The position numbers and the translations under genes were made by a program. 64,000 bases of DNA from Leclercia adecarboxylata (lineage in GTDB: Bacteria; Pseudomonadota; Gammaproteobacteria; Enterobacterales; Enterobacteriaceae). Where the stretch lies: NCBI GenBank assembly GCA_002360945.1, contig DERO01000006.1:62001-126000 (forward strand), in the 5' to 3' direction. How positions within the stretch are numbered: position 1 is the stretch's first letter; each line of letters opens with the position of its first letter. Below, in pieces: positions 27,801 to 35,527 of the stretch. The notes beneath the pieces were generated by a model. It was given only the letters and a program-made list of their open reading frames with translations. It ran no database searches and had not been told where the DNA came from.

Positions 27801-28640
27801 GCGTTCATAAAGTTCCTGCAACATCTCGTGTAACCGTCGTCGTCGACGATCCCCAAGGTGCCATGGGAGGCGCTGGTTGTTTCCCATCATCCACTGGTTG
27901 TCGTGGTAGTAATTGGCCCCGATCAGATCCAGGTAGCGAGGGTCGCCACCCAACTCCGGCTCATGCCGTCCCGCTAACATGTCCCACGCCTGGAACTGCG
28001 CGGTGCGCAACGCCTCGGTTTCTTGTTGGGTCGCGGGGTTCCCATCGGGTGAGATCAGATGGATAAGGGGGTCGCAGTGCATAATTCTGGCCCTGGGATC
28101 GGCGGCCCAGATGGCGTCGCAGGCGGCGAGGGTGGCGCGTACCAGCTGCCGCTTGATCTGCATGCTGTCCACCTCTTCCGCAAGGGCAGTGGGAAACAGA
28201 CCCACGGCAATTCCCCAGGCGGTGAAGGAGATCTCGTTGACCGGGGAGTAGACCGGTGGCTGCTGATACAATGGACGCAAAAAGGCGGCCAGCGCGCTGC
28301 ACAGTCGGGCGAAACGCGTGACAAACTCCTCGGAGAAAAAATCGACATCGTCCGGCCAGCCGTAATGACAAATCGTCCAGCAGATCTGGATGCCGTTCTC
28401 CTTTGCCGATGCCATTTTTGCGCTCACCGACGAGAAGTCGTAACTTTCTGATTTGTCGACAAGACGCCAGCCGACGCTCTCCCTCACCGTGGCGATATTA
28501 AAAGGGCTCAGCGCCCTGTAATCATCATGATGTCTGTTGTCATGACCCGTTTCGTGATCCATTGAAAGGGCATGCCCCTGTCGCGTAACAAAATCTGCAC
28601 CTTCAAACCCCGCCTGCCAGAAAGAGCTAAAAATAGGCAT
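24837..28640 (-). CDS. Three-domain glycan enzyme: GH1-like hydrolase, glycosyltransferase and FAD/UGM-like oxidoreductase fused in one protein
   Basis: The 1267-residue frame joins three proteins. Residues 1-388 are a GH1-like beta-glycosidase barrel with candidate acid/base Glu136 (PVNEIS) and nucleophile Glu289 (LLAETSH). Residues 389-765 are a GT-B glycosyltransferase (MKKIYVFSHLRWDFVFQRPQHLM, KVLEYMAAQLPVVST). Residues about 790-1267 are a flavoprotein with the Rossmann motif LILGAGPTGLSAA and GGLCRSIQDKGFTFDYAGHIM, similar to UDP-galactopyranose mutase/COG1232 proteins. A Cys/His-rich insert (about 915-945, with HHHDCC) interrupts the third part. There is no signal peptide. Residue 389 is a Met preceded by AGAGGT, so the last two domains might also be made alone. 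A role in surface or storage glycan synthesis is inferred. Confidence 0.85.
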   Translation of the reverse strand: MPIFSSFWQAGFEGADFVTRQGHALSMDHETGHDNRHHDDYRALSPFNIATVRESVGWRLVDKSESYDFSSVSAKMASAKENGIQICWTICHYGWPDDVDFFSEEFVTRFARLCSALAAFLRPLYQQPPVYSPVNEISFTAWGIAVGLFPTALAEEVDSMQIKRQLVRATLAACDAIWAADPRARIMHCDPLIHLISPDGNPATQQETEALRTAQFQAWDMLAGRHEPELGGDPRYLDLIGANYYHDNQWMMGNNQRLPWHLGDRRRRRLHEMLQELYERYHRPILLAETSHVGSGRGAWINDVASEVAQAQLAGVELSGICLYPIIDRPDWENCAVWHHCGLWDITPDKERHLNIVYARALEQTQLRLERFQQPSGAFTCTGTEVSDMKKIYVFSHLRWDFVFQRPQHLMTRLAQHYHIVFIEEPLYSADKPELKLTQPAPNVTVVQPHTPSKAAGFHDEQIAFLETLLTELREPDETPVVWFYTPMALPLLKVFTPAVVIYDCMDELAAFEKAPRQLLQRESALLNRADIVFTGGPSLYEARKGRHPNIHCFASSVDAVHFEQALDRANHHPLQDEIPHPRLGYYGVIDERMDLSLIAALADSHPEWQIVMVGPVVKIDPATLPRRSNIHYPGMQPYQALPQFLAGWDVCLMPFALNESTRFISPTKVLEYMAAQLPVVSTAIADVEKPYSHVVAVAHDQAEFIAACEQALALPEETRKAQQQSMQRIIASTSWDKTVQSMHALIENAFSRYLDATAATVNAADVSADESSAETVLHLIPPKAARTEAQKCLILGAGPTGLSAAYHYGEGATLLERNATVGGLCRSIQDKGFTFDYAGHIMFSADEEVLALYKTLLGDNIHWQIREAWVYTDGVYTRYPFQGSLYGLPATVVKECILGAIEARYGTGTGVQSMTPTCSEKTAQGKHHHDCCADGAVPDYISADAAEKTPKKGSFEAFIYETWGKGIARHFAIPYNKKLWTVPLSEMETSWLGGRVPLPDLEQIIDGALNETAKPMGPNARFGYPLQGGFQALMNGFLPHIKGRIETGAEVSKIYANQRIVALADGRQYRYEHMISTLVLPELIRLMGDEVPPEVRKAAKGLRHVSVRCVNLGIGRDNLTDKHWIYYAGKTVFHRIFVQGNASPYCSPAGSCGLTCEISYSPDKPLPVDGQALIDRCIKECIETGIISAEDEIITANQIDIPYAYVIYDQSRKENVETIRKWLLLHGITLAGRYSEWEYYNSDHAFIAGKVAVEKVRGSAYRHSVS

Positions 28641-29346
28641 CTCACCGCTCCCGTATGGATAGTGTTTATCAACAAAAAAAACAAACCGGCATGGTATTAA
28701 AATGGGGAAATAAATAATCCCTTTTAAGGGTCAAAACACGGCGGAATAACCAAGGCCTCACTCATATTTACGTCACAATCATGCATGCTTATCCCCTCCA
28801 CGTATTTTATTAAAGGCGGAACAGAGTCAAAAAAAAACCACCCGGAAGTACCAGGTTTGTTTTAACATCCCTTGCAGAAATAAGCGCGAACCAGATTTAC
28901 CGCTCTCTTATCCTTAAATGATAGACGGGAACGCTGATGGACAGCGGAGTCTTTTCATAGGCCTGCTGCTTCGTTCTTTAAAAAAACGATTAAAATCATT
29001 GTGGGATAGCGATGCTTTTTTTACGGGTAACGCTTCGTTGAAGCGGAATTGTTTCTTATTTTTCGCATAACTTCCCCGAGGCCGCTACGTTTGTTTCTCA
29101 CACGCGCGGAACTACTATGCCGTAATTAGCGAGACGGGAGCGTATCTTTTATTCAATATAATGTTTATTTAATGGATTCATGGCGTGGAAATATAAACAT
29201 GGGCTCCTTAAATATGAAACAAATAAGGTCATGGGATATAGATTAAATGTAGTTACAACATACAATATACCACTTTCAATGGCTTGCCTCAGCACCGTGC
29301 AACGTAACAGATTCTGGCAGAACGAGAGGGCGAAACAGGAAGCCTT
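28641..29346. other. AT-rich gene-free region between the fusion gene and the hip operators
   Basis: About 700 bases without a convincing gene. It holds the fusion gene's promoter region, several A/T runs and Ter site 2. The only open frame over 60 codons (29180-29365) lacks a ribosome site and family resemblance, and runs over the Ter site. No RNA gene was recognised. Confidence 0.6.
29250..29263 (-). other. Replication terminator Ter site 2 (Tus-binding core)
   Basis: The - strand reads GTATGTTGTAACTA, identical to Ter site 1 and to E. coli TerA/B cores; the shared block runs to 29267. The non-permissive face again points right, towards dif 13.4 kb away. This is the Ter site in the window nearest dif on the left. 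No opposing Ter site was found between dif and the right end. Confidence 0.88.
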
Positions 29347-29445
29347 TATCCCTTTTAGCGGTTAATTTGCACTTATCCCCTGGAGGGGTTATTCTGATTT
29401 TATCCCCTTTAGGGGATTTTATTGGAACATCCGCTATGAGGGATA
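29347..29445 (+). promoter_or_regulatory. Four tandem HipB operators at an exact 27-bp period
   Basis: Sites at 29347-29364, 29374-29391, 29401-29418 and 29428-29445 each fit TATCC-N8-GGATA, the E. coli HipB operator consensus, with one or two changes (GGTTA in the first two, GGATT in the third, CATCC in the fourth). Starts are exactly 27 bases apart. The last ends 3 bases before the hipB ATG. HipB binding here should repress hipBA and may bend or loop the DNA. Confidence 0.85.
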
Positions 29446-29448
29446 ATT

Positions 29449-29700
29449 ATGAAAGTGACATCAGCAGACACGCTGGCGCAGGCCGTCCGGGATCAGCGTA
29501 AGGTCAATAAGTTAACCCAAACGGCGACGGCTGAACAGGTTGGTATTAAACAAACCACGGTATCGGATTTCGAGAACAAACCGGGCTCTACCAAGCTGGA
29601 AACCTTGTTCAAAATCCTCGCGGCGCTGGATCTGGAGCTACACGTGGTGAAACGCGGCGCTTCACTGCCGGATAACAATGCCTGGACGAAGGAGTGGTAA
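29449..29700 (+). CDS. hipB: Antitoxin and autorepressor HipB
   Basis: The 83-residue protein is an Xre/Cro-type helix-turn-helix (about 12-70: LAQAVRDQRKVNKLTQTATA, then QVGIKQTTVSDFENKPG). It lines up with E. coli HipB over its full length, including FKILAALDLEL and the C-terminal Trp (EW-end) that docks onto HipA. It forms a dimer that binds operators upstream of its gene and neutralises HipA. The gene starts 3 bases after the fourth operator and is followed after 3 bases by hipA. Bases 29511-29538 are nearly duplicated at 24793-24820. Confidence 0.95.
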   Translation: MKVTSADTLAQAVRDQRKVNKLTQTATAEQVGIKQTTVSDFENKPGSTKLETLFKILAALDLELHVVKRGASLPDNNAWTKEW

Positions 29701-29703
29701 GCC

Positions 29704-31023
29704 ATGCGCGCACAACGACTCACTGTCGCGATGAATGGCGACGTGGTAGGTACACTGCATCGTGATGGCAGCGGGGCGATGTCCTTTCAGTATGCCCCGG
29801 AGTGGTTGGCAGAACCGGGTTCACGAGCGATTTCGCTCTCTCTCCCGCTGCAGCACGGCAGGATCAGGGGCGCCCAGGTCTTTAATTTCTTCAGCAATCT
29901 GCTGCCAGATTCCGAGGCGATCATTGCCCGCATGCAGGCCCGTTTCAAGGTTGAAACCGCGCATCCCTTTGATCTGCTTGCCAGCGTCGGACGTGACTGC
30001 GTCGGCGCGATTCAACTCTATCCGCCAGGGCAGGAGATTCCACCGGTCACGGAGATTGTGGCCGAACCGTTGGATGACGCGCAGATTGCCGCGCTCCTCG
30101 ACGGATATCAGATGGCGCCGCTGGGAATGACAGAGGAGGGCGCTGATTTTCGTATTTCGCTGGCCGGGGCGCAGGAGAAAACGGCGCTGCTGTGGTATCA
30201 GGATCGCTGGCAACGGCCCCAGGGCAGCACCCCAACCAGTCATATCTTCAAGCTGCCGATCGGCAGAATCAAGCAGAACAACATCGACCTGAGCGAGAGC
30301 TGCGAAAACGAGTGGCTCTGTTTGCGTATCGCCAAAGCCTTTGGTTTCCCGGTGGCGCAGGCCGAAATGGCGCGATTTAGCCGGAAAAAGGTGCTAATTA
30401 TCGAGCGTTTCGATCGCCGCTGGGCCCGTAGCGGCTGGCTGATGCGTTTGCCGCAGGAGGACTTTTGTCAGGCGTTGGGCGTCTCTCCGGCGCTGAAATA
30501 TGAATCTCACGGTGGCCCCGGGATCGCCGACGCCATGAAGCTGCTGCTCGGCTCCCGTCTGGCGGGGCAGGATCGCGAGATGTTCTTTAAGACGCAGATC
30601 CTGTTCTGGATGCTGGCCGCCATTGATGGTCACGGTAAAAATTTCAGCCTGTTTATTGAGGCCGACTCCTCGTTTCGCATGGCCCCGCTGTACGACGTCA
30701 TTTCCGCGTATCCGCTGTTCGGTGCCGGAGGTATCCCGGTCAAAAAGGCGAAGATGGCGATGGCGTTACAGGGGAAGAACCGGCAGTACCATTTTGCGAT
30801 GATACAGCCGCGTCACTTTATCAGCACCGCGGCGGCGGCGGGCTTTTCTCAGGAAGCTGCCCGTCGTCTGATGACGGAGATGGCCGAGCGTACCGACGAA
30901 GTTATCGCCTCCGTCAGGGCAGAATTGCCGGCAGATTTTCCGTTACAGGTGAGTGAGGCCATATTTAACGGCTTAGCCAGCCAGGCGGCACGGATAGGGC
31001 GATTCACTGCGTTAGCCACGTAA
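29704..31023 (+). CDS. hipA: Toxin HipA, serine/threonine protein kinase
   Basis: The 439-residue product matches E. coli HipA (440) throughout: FQYAPEWLAEPGSRAISLSLPLQ, FNFFSNLLPDS, the loop RISLAGAQEKTALLW with Ser152 at the place of the autophosphorylated Ser150, IERFDRRW, RLPQEDFCQ, the catalytic loop DGHGKNFS (Asp308) and the metal-binding Asp in LYDVISAYPLF. HipA phosphorylates glutamyl-tRNA synthetase, halting translation and promoting antibiotic persistence. All key kinase residues are present, so it should be active. It is transcribed with hipB. Confidence 0.95.
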   Translation: MRAQRLTVAMNGDVVGTLHRDGSGAMSFQYAPEWLAEPGSRAISLSLPLQHGRIRGAQVFNFFSNLLPDSEAIIARMQARFKVETAHPFDLLASVGRDCVGAIQLYPPGQEIPPVTEIVAEPLDDAQIAALLDGYQMAPLGMTEEGADFRISLAGAQEKTALLWYQDRWQRPQGSTPTSHIFKLPIGRIKQNNIDLSESCENEWLCLRIAKAFGFPVAQAEMARFSRKKVLIIERFDRRWARSGWLMRLPQEDFCQALGVSPALKYESHGGPGIADAMKLLLGSRLAGQDREMFFKTQILFWMLAAIDGHGKNFSLFIEADSSFRMAPLYDVISAYPLFGAGGIPVKKAKMAMALQGKNRQYHFAMIQPRHFISTAAAAGFSQEAARRLMTEMAERTDEVIASVRAELPADFPLQVSEAIFNGLASQAARIGRFTALAT

Positions 31024-31083
31024 TATCAACGGGTCTCAGTACAAAAAATGGTAGGGTACTGAGATATATTTGCAATTGTAAAT

Positions 31084-31102
31084 GATATTTATTTTCATTA
31101 TC
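31084..31102 (+). promoter_or_regulatory. Fur box upstream of the YncE-like/TonB-receptor operon
   Basis: The 19 bases starting GATATTTATT and ending TTCATTATC match the Fur consensus GATAATGATAATCATTATC at 15 positions. A further TCATTT to the right extends the AT-rich array. It lies 38 bases before the YncE-like start codon, so the operon should be induced when iron is scarce. Confidence 0.78.
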
Positions 31103-31139
31103 ATTTTTCTTTACGTAAGCAACTGTAAAGAAAAATGAC

Positions 31140-32201
31140 ATGAATAATGCCTCTGCCGTAAAGAATACAACCCTGTGTGCCTTCGCCATTTCGCTGGCGA
31201 TACACTCTGGATCGCTATTCGCTAAAGACTTTACCGAGAAGGATTTCCTCGTACAGCCGCTGGGACATGGCGTCTATGAGCTGGCCTACGATAAAGACCA
31301 GAATGCGCTCTATGCCGCATCCGCCCCCTCGTTTGATAAAGACAAAACGGCCGGGCTGGTCTTCCAGCTGGCGGCATCTACCCTGAAAATTGAGCATAAA
31401 ATCCCGACCGAACGCCGCACCTTTGCCGTCGCGCTGGACCAGGCGCAGAACATTCTTTATCTGGGCAATGCGCTGGAAGGGTCGGTCACGCTGCTCAATA
31501 CCCGCAACAATCAGATCATCAAAACGATCCAACTGAGCGACGATTCCGATCCAAATAAGAAAGCCCACGTTCGTGAAGTGGTGCTGGATAAGAAGCATCA
31601 GCGCCTCTATGTCTCCGGAATTGGCCGTAAGGATAAAGGTCTGTTGTGGGTGGTAGACACCCAGAAGCAGGAACTTGCTCAGACCATCGAAAAACTGGAA
31701 CCCGTCGGTTTTGCCGTGGATGAGGCGGGCGACAAGGTTTATGTCGTCTCCGGCACCGGAGAGCTGATAACCCTTGATGGCAAAACCTCGCAGCCGCTGT
31801 CTCGTGTGAAGGTCGATCCGGCCGACCCGGAACACTACTTCCTTAACATCGCACTCAACACCGCGAAAGGGGTGGGTTATATCGCTGACACCAACACCAA
31901 AGATGTGCTGGTTGTAGAGCTCAATTCCGGCAAGCTGCTGCACCGTGTCCCGACACCGAACTCCGTCGGTGTGCTCTACAACGCCGCGCGGGAAGAGGTC
32001 TATGTCACCCATCGTAACGATCGCCAGATTAGCGTGATCGACGCGACCACCCATCGCCTGAAACACACCATTAAAACCGCGGCGATGCCAAACAGCCTGG
32101 CGCTCTCTGCCGATGCCCGCACGCTCTATGCCAGCGTCAAGCAGGATGAGAAAGCTAATAAAGCTGACTACGTGCTCAAGATTGATTTAACCCAGTTCTA
32201 A
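31140..32201 (+). CDS. YncE-like periplasmic beta-propeller protein
   Basis: The 353-residue protein begins with a signal peptide (about 1-28, CAFAISLAIHSGSLFA) and then shows seven-bladed propeller repeats (LYLGNALEGSVTLLNTRNNQII, LYVSGIGRKDKGLLWVVDTQ, GYIADTNTKDVLVVELNSGKLL, VYVTHRNDRQISVIDATTHRL, PNSLALSADARTLYASVKQ). Length and repeat pattern match E. coli YncE, a Fur-controlled periplasmic protein of unclear role. Here it is divergent in sequence from YncE and is co-transcribed with a TonB-dependent receptor (10 bases between), whereas E. coli yncE and yncD are divergent. A role in handling a metal chelate or its receptor is inferred. Confidence 0.87.
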   Translation: MNNASAVKNTTLCAFAISLAIHSGSLFAKDFTEKDFLVQPLGHGVYELAYDKDQNALYAASAPSFDKDKTAGLVFQLAASTLKIEHKIPTERRTFAVALDQAQNILYLGNALEGSVTLLNTRNNQIIKTIQLSDDSDPNKKAHVREVVLDKKHQRLYVSGIGRKDKGLLWVVDTQKQELAQTIEKLEPVGFAVDEAGDKVYVVSGTGELITLDGKTSQPLSRVKVDPADPEHYFLNIALNTAKGVGYIADTNTKDVLVVELNSGKLLHRVPTPNSVGVLYNAAREEVYVTHRNDRQISVIDATTHRLKHTIKTAAMPNSLALSADARTLYASVKQDEKANKADYVLKIDLTQF

Positions 32202-32211
32202 GGATCCTGTT

Positions 32212-34206
32212 GTGATAAAGCAAACACGCATGGCCGTGGCGGTTTCGCTCGCCCTGGCTAACCTGCCGGTGGCCGTTTTCGCCGCAGAAAATAGCGCCGT
32301 TAACGAAGATGAACTGGTCGTCACCGCGACCGGTTTTAGCCAGGAACGCCGCGAAGCCCCGGCAACAATTTCTGTGGTGAATGAAAAGGAGCTGAACACC
32401 CGCTCGAATCAGAACGTCACCGAAGCCCTGCGCGAAATGCCGGGCGTACTGGTTGGTAACGGCCACGGGAGCCTGGCAACCGGCGATGTGCAGATGCGCG
32501 GGATGGACTCCACCTATACCTCGTACATGGTGAACGGCATCAAGCAGGCAACCCGCGAATCCCGTCCGTATGGCCACCATATCGGCACCGAAGCGGCCTT
32601 TATGCCGCCGCTTGCCGCCATCGAGCGGATCGAAGTGATCCGCGGGCCGATGTCCTCCCTGTATGGCTCTGACTCCATCGGCGGTGTGGTCAACGTGATC
32701 ACCAAAAAGGCCTATAACCTGGAGAAGTGGACCGGCGTCCTGGAAGATAACTACTTCCTGCAGGAGAAGAGCGAGTACGGCAATACCAACCAGACCAACG
32801 CCTTTGTGATGGGGCCGGTTATTCCGGGCAAGCTCGGGGTGAGCCTGGCTGCGGATTATCTTGATCGCCGCGACGATGACAGCATCAATGATGAGCGTTT
32901 TGTGAAGCATCAGTCCGGGAATCTGGATGCGACCATCTCCATGTCGCCGACCGATACCCAACTGTGGGATCTAAACGCCACCAAAGGCAATCAGGAGAAG
33001 ACCCATAACGACAAGCAGTGGTACTGGGGCTTTGACCGGGATGCAGCATCACTGTCGCAACATGCCTGGTATGGCGACATCCTTGAGGTGAAGAACTTCG
33101 TCAGCTACGAGAAAGCCAAAACCGAGTACCGCGTTCCGGGGATGTCTTCGCAGTTTATTACCCAGAAAAACTACGAAGCCAACAGCGCTAACACCTTTAC
33201 CCTTGGCGATCACAAGCTGACCCTGGGCGTGAACTTTACCCGCAACGAGCTGGATGATGAGTTCGGCATTAAGGATAAGGAAGCGCCGGGCGTCACGCCG
33301 GTCAGCGAAATTACGCGCGACGGTTGGGCGGTGTTTGCCGAAGATGCCTGGATGATTGTGCCGGACTTCACCCTGACCACTTCGGCGCGTCTGGATCATG
33401 ACAGCTATTTCGGTTACCACGTCACGCCTAAGCTCTACGGCAACTGGACCATCGATGAAAACTGGGCGCTGAAGGGCGGTGTTTCTGCTGGCTATAAGAA
33501 ACCGGATCTGCGTCAGAATAACCAGGGCTTCACCAGCGTGTACGGCGCTTATCCTTACTCTGAAATCGGCATCGGTAATGACGACCTGAAGCCGGAGGAG
33601 AGCGTCAACACCGAGCTGGGCATCTACTGGCAGCAGGATGCGCTGGCGCTGGATGCGACCCTTTTCTATACCAAATTCAAGAACAAAATCAGCGACCATC
33701 TCATTTGTACCGCGTCGGACACGCAACAATGTACCTATAACGGATATGTCGCGGATACCGTCTTCCAGTACGCCAACGTCAGCGATGCGCAGATCTACGG
33801 CCTGGAGCTGAACGGCGACTGGCAGGTCACGTCCTCCCTGAGAGCCAACGCCAACTATACGTATACGCACAGCGAACAGCAGAGCGGAGAGTATAAAGGC
33901 TATGCGCTGAGCGATTTCCCGGAAAGTATGGCCAACGTCTCCCTGACCTGGAACGCGGTGAATGATCTGGAACTGTGGACTAAAGCCAGCTGGCGCAGCA
34001 GTTCGCCGGACATCGGCAAATCCAGCGAAACGGAAGCCTACGCCCTGGTCGACCTGGGTGCGCGCTATCATCTGAACAAGAGTATTACGCTGATGACCGG
34101 CATCTATAACCTGTTCGATGCCAATCCGATCTACCGCACCTCATACAACCAGTCGTCGATGCTGGAAGGTCGCCGCTATAACTTCGGTGCCCGTATCGAG
34201 TTCTGA
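32212..34206 (+). CDS. TonB-dependent outer-membrane receptor, CirA/FepA-like
   Basis: The 664-residue product has a signal peptide ending about residue 24 (AVFAAEN), a TonB box-like DELVVTATG, a plug domain (APATISVVNEKEL, EALREMPGVLV, RIEVIRGPMSSLYGSDSIGGVVNVITKK) and a 22-strand barrel ending in a C-terminal Phe (FGARIEF). Length and plug resemble CirA (663). The likely ligand is a catecholate or related siderophore. The start is a GTG at 32212 with AAGGA 8 bases before it; an in-frame ATG at 32230 would shorten the signal. It follows the Fur box and the YncE-like gene in one operon. Confidence 0.92.
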   Translation: MIKQTRMAVAVSLALANLPVAVFAAENSAVNEDELVVTATGFSQERREAPATISVVNEKELNTRSNQNVTEALREMPGVLVGNGHGSLATGDVQMRGMDSTYTSYMVNGIKQATRESRPYGHHIGTEAAFMPPLAAIERIEVIRGPMSSLYGSDSIGGVVNVITKKAYNLEKWTGVLEDNYFLQEKSEYGNTNQTNAFVMGPVIPGKLGVSLAADYLDRRDDDSINDERFVKHQSGNLDATISMSPTDTQLWDLNATKGNQEKTHNDKQWYWGFDRDAASLSQHAWYGDILEVKNFVSYEKAKTEYRVPGMSSQFITQKNYEANSANTFTLGDHKLTLGVNFTRNELDDEFGIKDKEAPGVTPVSEITRDGWAVFAEDAWMIVPDFTLTTSARLDHDSYFGYHVTPKLYGNWTIDENWALKGGVSAGYKKPDLRQNNQGFTSVYGAYPYSEIGIGNDDLKPEESVNTELGIYWQQDALALDATLFYTKFKNKISDHLICTASDTQQCTYNGYVADTVFQYANVSDAQIYGLELNGDWQVTSSLRANANYTYTHSEQQSGEYKGYALSDFPESMANVSLTWNAVNDLELWTKASWRSSSPDIGKSSETEAYALVDLGARYHLNKSITLMTGIYNLFDANPIYRTSYNQSSMLEGRRYNFGARIEF

Positions 34207-34213
34207 TCCTCCG

Positions 34214-34238
34214 CCGGAGCCTGCGGGCTCCGGTCTCT
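34214..34238 (+). terminator. Hairpin after the TonB receptor gene
   Basis: CCGGAGCC (34214-34221) and GGCTCCGG (34226-34233) form an 8-bp GC stem with a TGCG loop, then TCTCTCC. The tail is only partly T-rich, so some read-through into the aminotransferase gene is possible. Confidence 0.5.
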
Positions 34239-34304
34239 CCGGCTGGTTAAAACCTTCAACATGTGATACTTAAACTGGGAGACAACAAACCAGGATAAGA
34301 AAAG

Positions 34305-35486
34305 ATGTCGCAGAACAAAATTGCCCACAAAGTACAAAACCTCCAGTCATCCGCGATCAGAGAATTATTAAAACACAGCAAGATGGACGGGGTGATTTCA
34401 CTCGGCGGGGGCATTCCCAACCCGGATCTGTTCGATCGTGAAGGGCTGGAGCTAGCTATGGAGAAGGTGCTCTCCAGCACCTGGAAAGAGGCGTTTCAGT
34501 ACGGTCTGAGCGAGGGCAGCCCGGAACTGCGTGCGGCCATCTGCCAGCTGCTGAGCGGCAGGGGGATCCGCTGCGGCGTGGATGACGTGGTTGTCACCTC
34601 CGGCTCTCAGCAGTCGCTGGATATTTTGGCGCGGGCGCTGATTAACCCGGGTGACATTGTCGTCGTCGAAAGACCAACCTATCTCGCTGCGCTGCAGGTT
34701 CTGCAGTTAGCGGAAGCTAACCTGATGTCGGTGGGTACCGACGGCGAAGGGATGATCATCGATGAGCTGGAAGCGCTGGTTAAGACCACGCAGGTAAAAG
34801 CCGTCTATATCGTGCCAACGTTCGGCAACCCGGGCGGCGTGACCCTGGCAGAGCAGCGCCGCAAGCAACTGGTGGAATTATCCCAGCGCTACGATTTCGT
34901 CATTATCGAAGACGATCCCTATGGCGAAATCAACTTCACCAACCAAACCTTCACGCCACTCAAGGCCTGGGCTGACGAGATGGGCTGCGGCGATAACGTC
35001 ATTTATACTTCCACCTTCTCAAAAATCCTCGCACCGGGGGCAAGGGTTGGCTGGTTAGTGCTGCCGGAGTGGATAAAGCGTCAGGTGGTGATCCTCAAAC
35101 AGGCGACCGATTTGCACACCAGCTCGTTATCCCAGTCGCTGACGTATCACTACCTGGAGAGCGGCCGCCTGGCCGGGCAAATCGACCTGATCCGCGAAGC
35201 CTATAAGCACAAGTGCCAGATTTTGTGCCAGCACGTGGAAAGCGAACTGAGCGATCATCTGACCTTCCACAAGCCAATGGGCGGCATGTTCCTGTGGGCC
35301 AAATTTAAATACGAAATGAACACCACGGAGTGGCTGAAAAAGACGCTGAATAACGGCGTGGTCTATGTGCCTGGGGAGTTCTTCTACTGCAACGAGCCGG
35401 ATCACGCCACGCTGCGCATGTCTTACGTCAGCGTTACGGATGAAAATCTGAAAGAGGCGGTGGCACGGTTAAAAGCTTCGCTGTAA
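34305..35486 (+). CDS. PLP-dependent aminotransferase, class I (2-aminoadipate/LysN-like)
   Basis: The 393-residue enzyme shows the fold-type I pattern: ISLGGGIPNPDLF, YGLSEGSPELRAAI, VVTSGSQQSLDILARALINPGD, YIVPTFGNPGG, the cofactor Asp-Tyr pair in IIEDDPYGEINF, the PLP lysine in TFSKILAPGARVGW, and the carboxylate-binding Arg in ATLRMSYV. It resembles the 2-aminoadipate/kynurenine aminotransferase II group and MocR catalytic domains, but lacks the MocR DNA-binding part. The amino donor and acceptor are unknown. It is about 100 bases after the TonB receptor and has its own terminator; a link with the iron operon is possible but not shown. Confidence 0.88.
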   Translation: MSQNKIAHKVQNLQSSAIRELLKHSKMDGVISLGGGIPNPDLFDREGLELAMEKVLSSTWKEAFQYGLSEGSPELRAAICQLLSGRGIRCGVDDVVVTSGSQQSLDILARALINPGDIVVVERPTYLAALQVLQLAEANLMSVGTDGEGMIIDELEALVKTTQVKAVYIVPTFGNPGGVTLAEQRRKQLVELSQRYDFVIIEDDPYGEINFTNQTFTPLKAWADEMGCGDNVIYTSTFSKILAPGARVGWLVLPEWIKRQVVILKQATDLHTSSLSQSLTYHYLESGRLAGQIDLIREAYKHKCQILCQHVESELSDHLTFHKPMGGMFLWAKFKYEMNTTEWLKKTLNNGVVYVPGEFFYCNEPDHATLRMSYVSVTDENLKEAVARLKASL

Positions 35487-35494
35487 GTGCCTGG

Positions 35495-35522
35495 AACGGG
35501 TGGCACAAGCCACCCGTTTTTA
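35495..35522 (+). terminator. Rho-independent terminator after the aminotransferase gene
   Basis: AACGGGTGGC (35495-35504) and GCCACCCGTT (35509-35518) form a perfect 10-bp stem with an ACAA loop, followed by a T-run. It starts 8 bases after the stop codon. Confidence 0.88.
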
Positions 35523-35527
35523 AGTTA

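Noticed and set aside
24683..29267. The 18-bp direct repeats flanking the fusion gene as attachment sites of an integrated element
   Set aside because: Both repeats contain the GTATGTTGTAACTA core of Tus-binding Ter sites, with the polarity expected next to dif. No integrase or transposase is present.
29180..29365. 61-codon open frame on the + strand
   Set aside because: No ribosome site or family resemblance; it overlaps Ter site 2 and runs into the hip operators.
33049..34071. 340-codon - strand frame inside the TonB receptor gene
   Set aside because: Antisense shadow of a clear receptor barrel; no recognisable domain.
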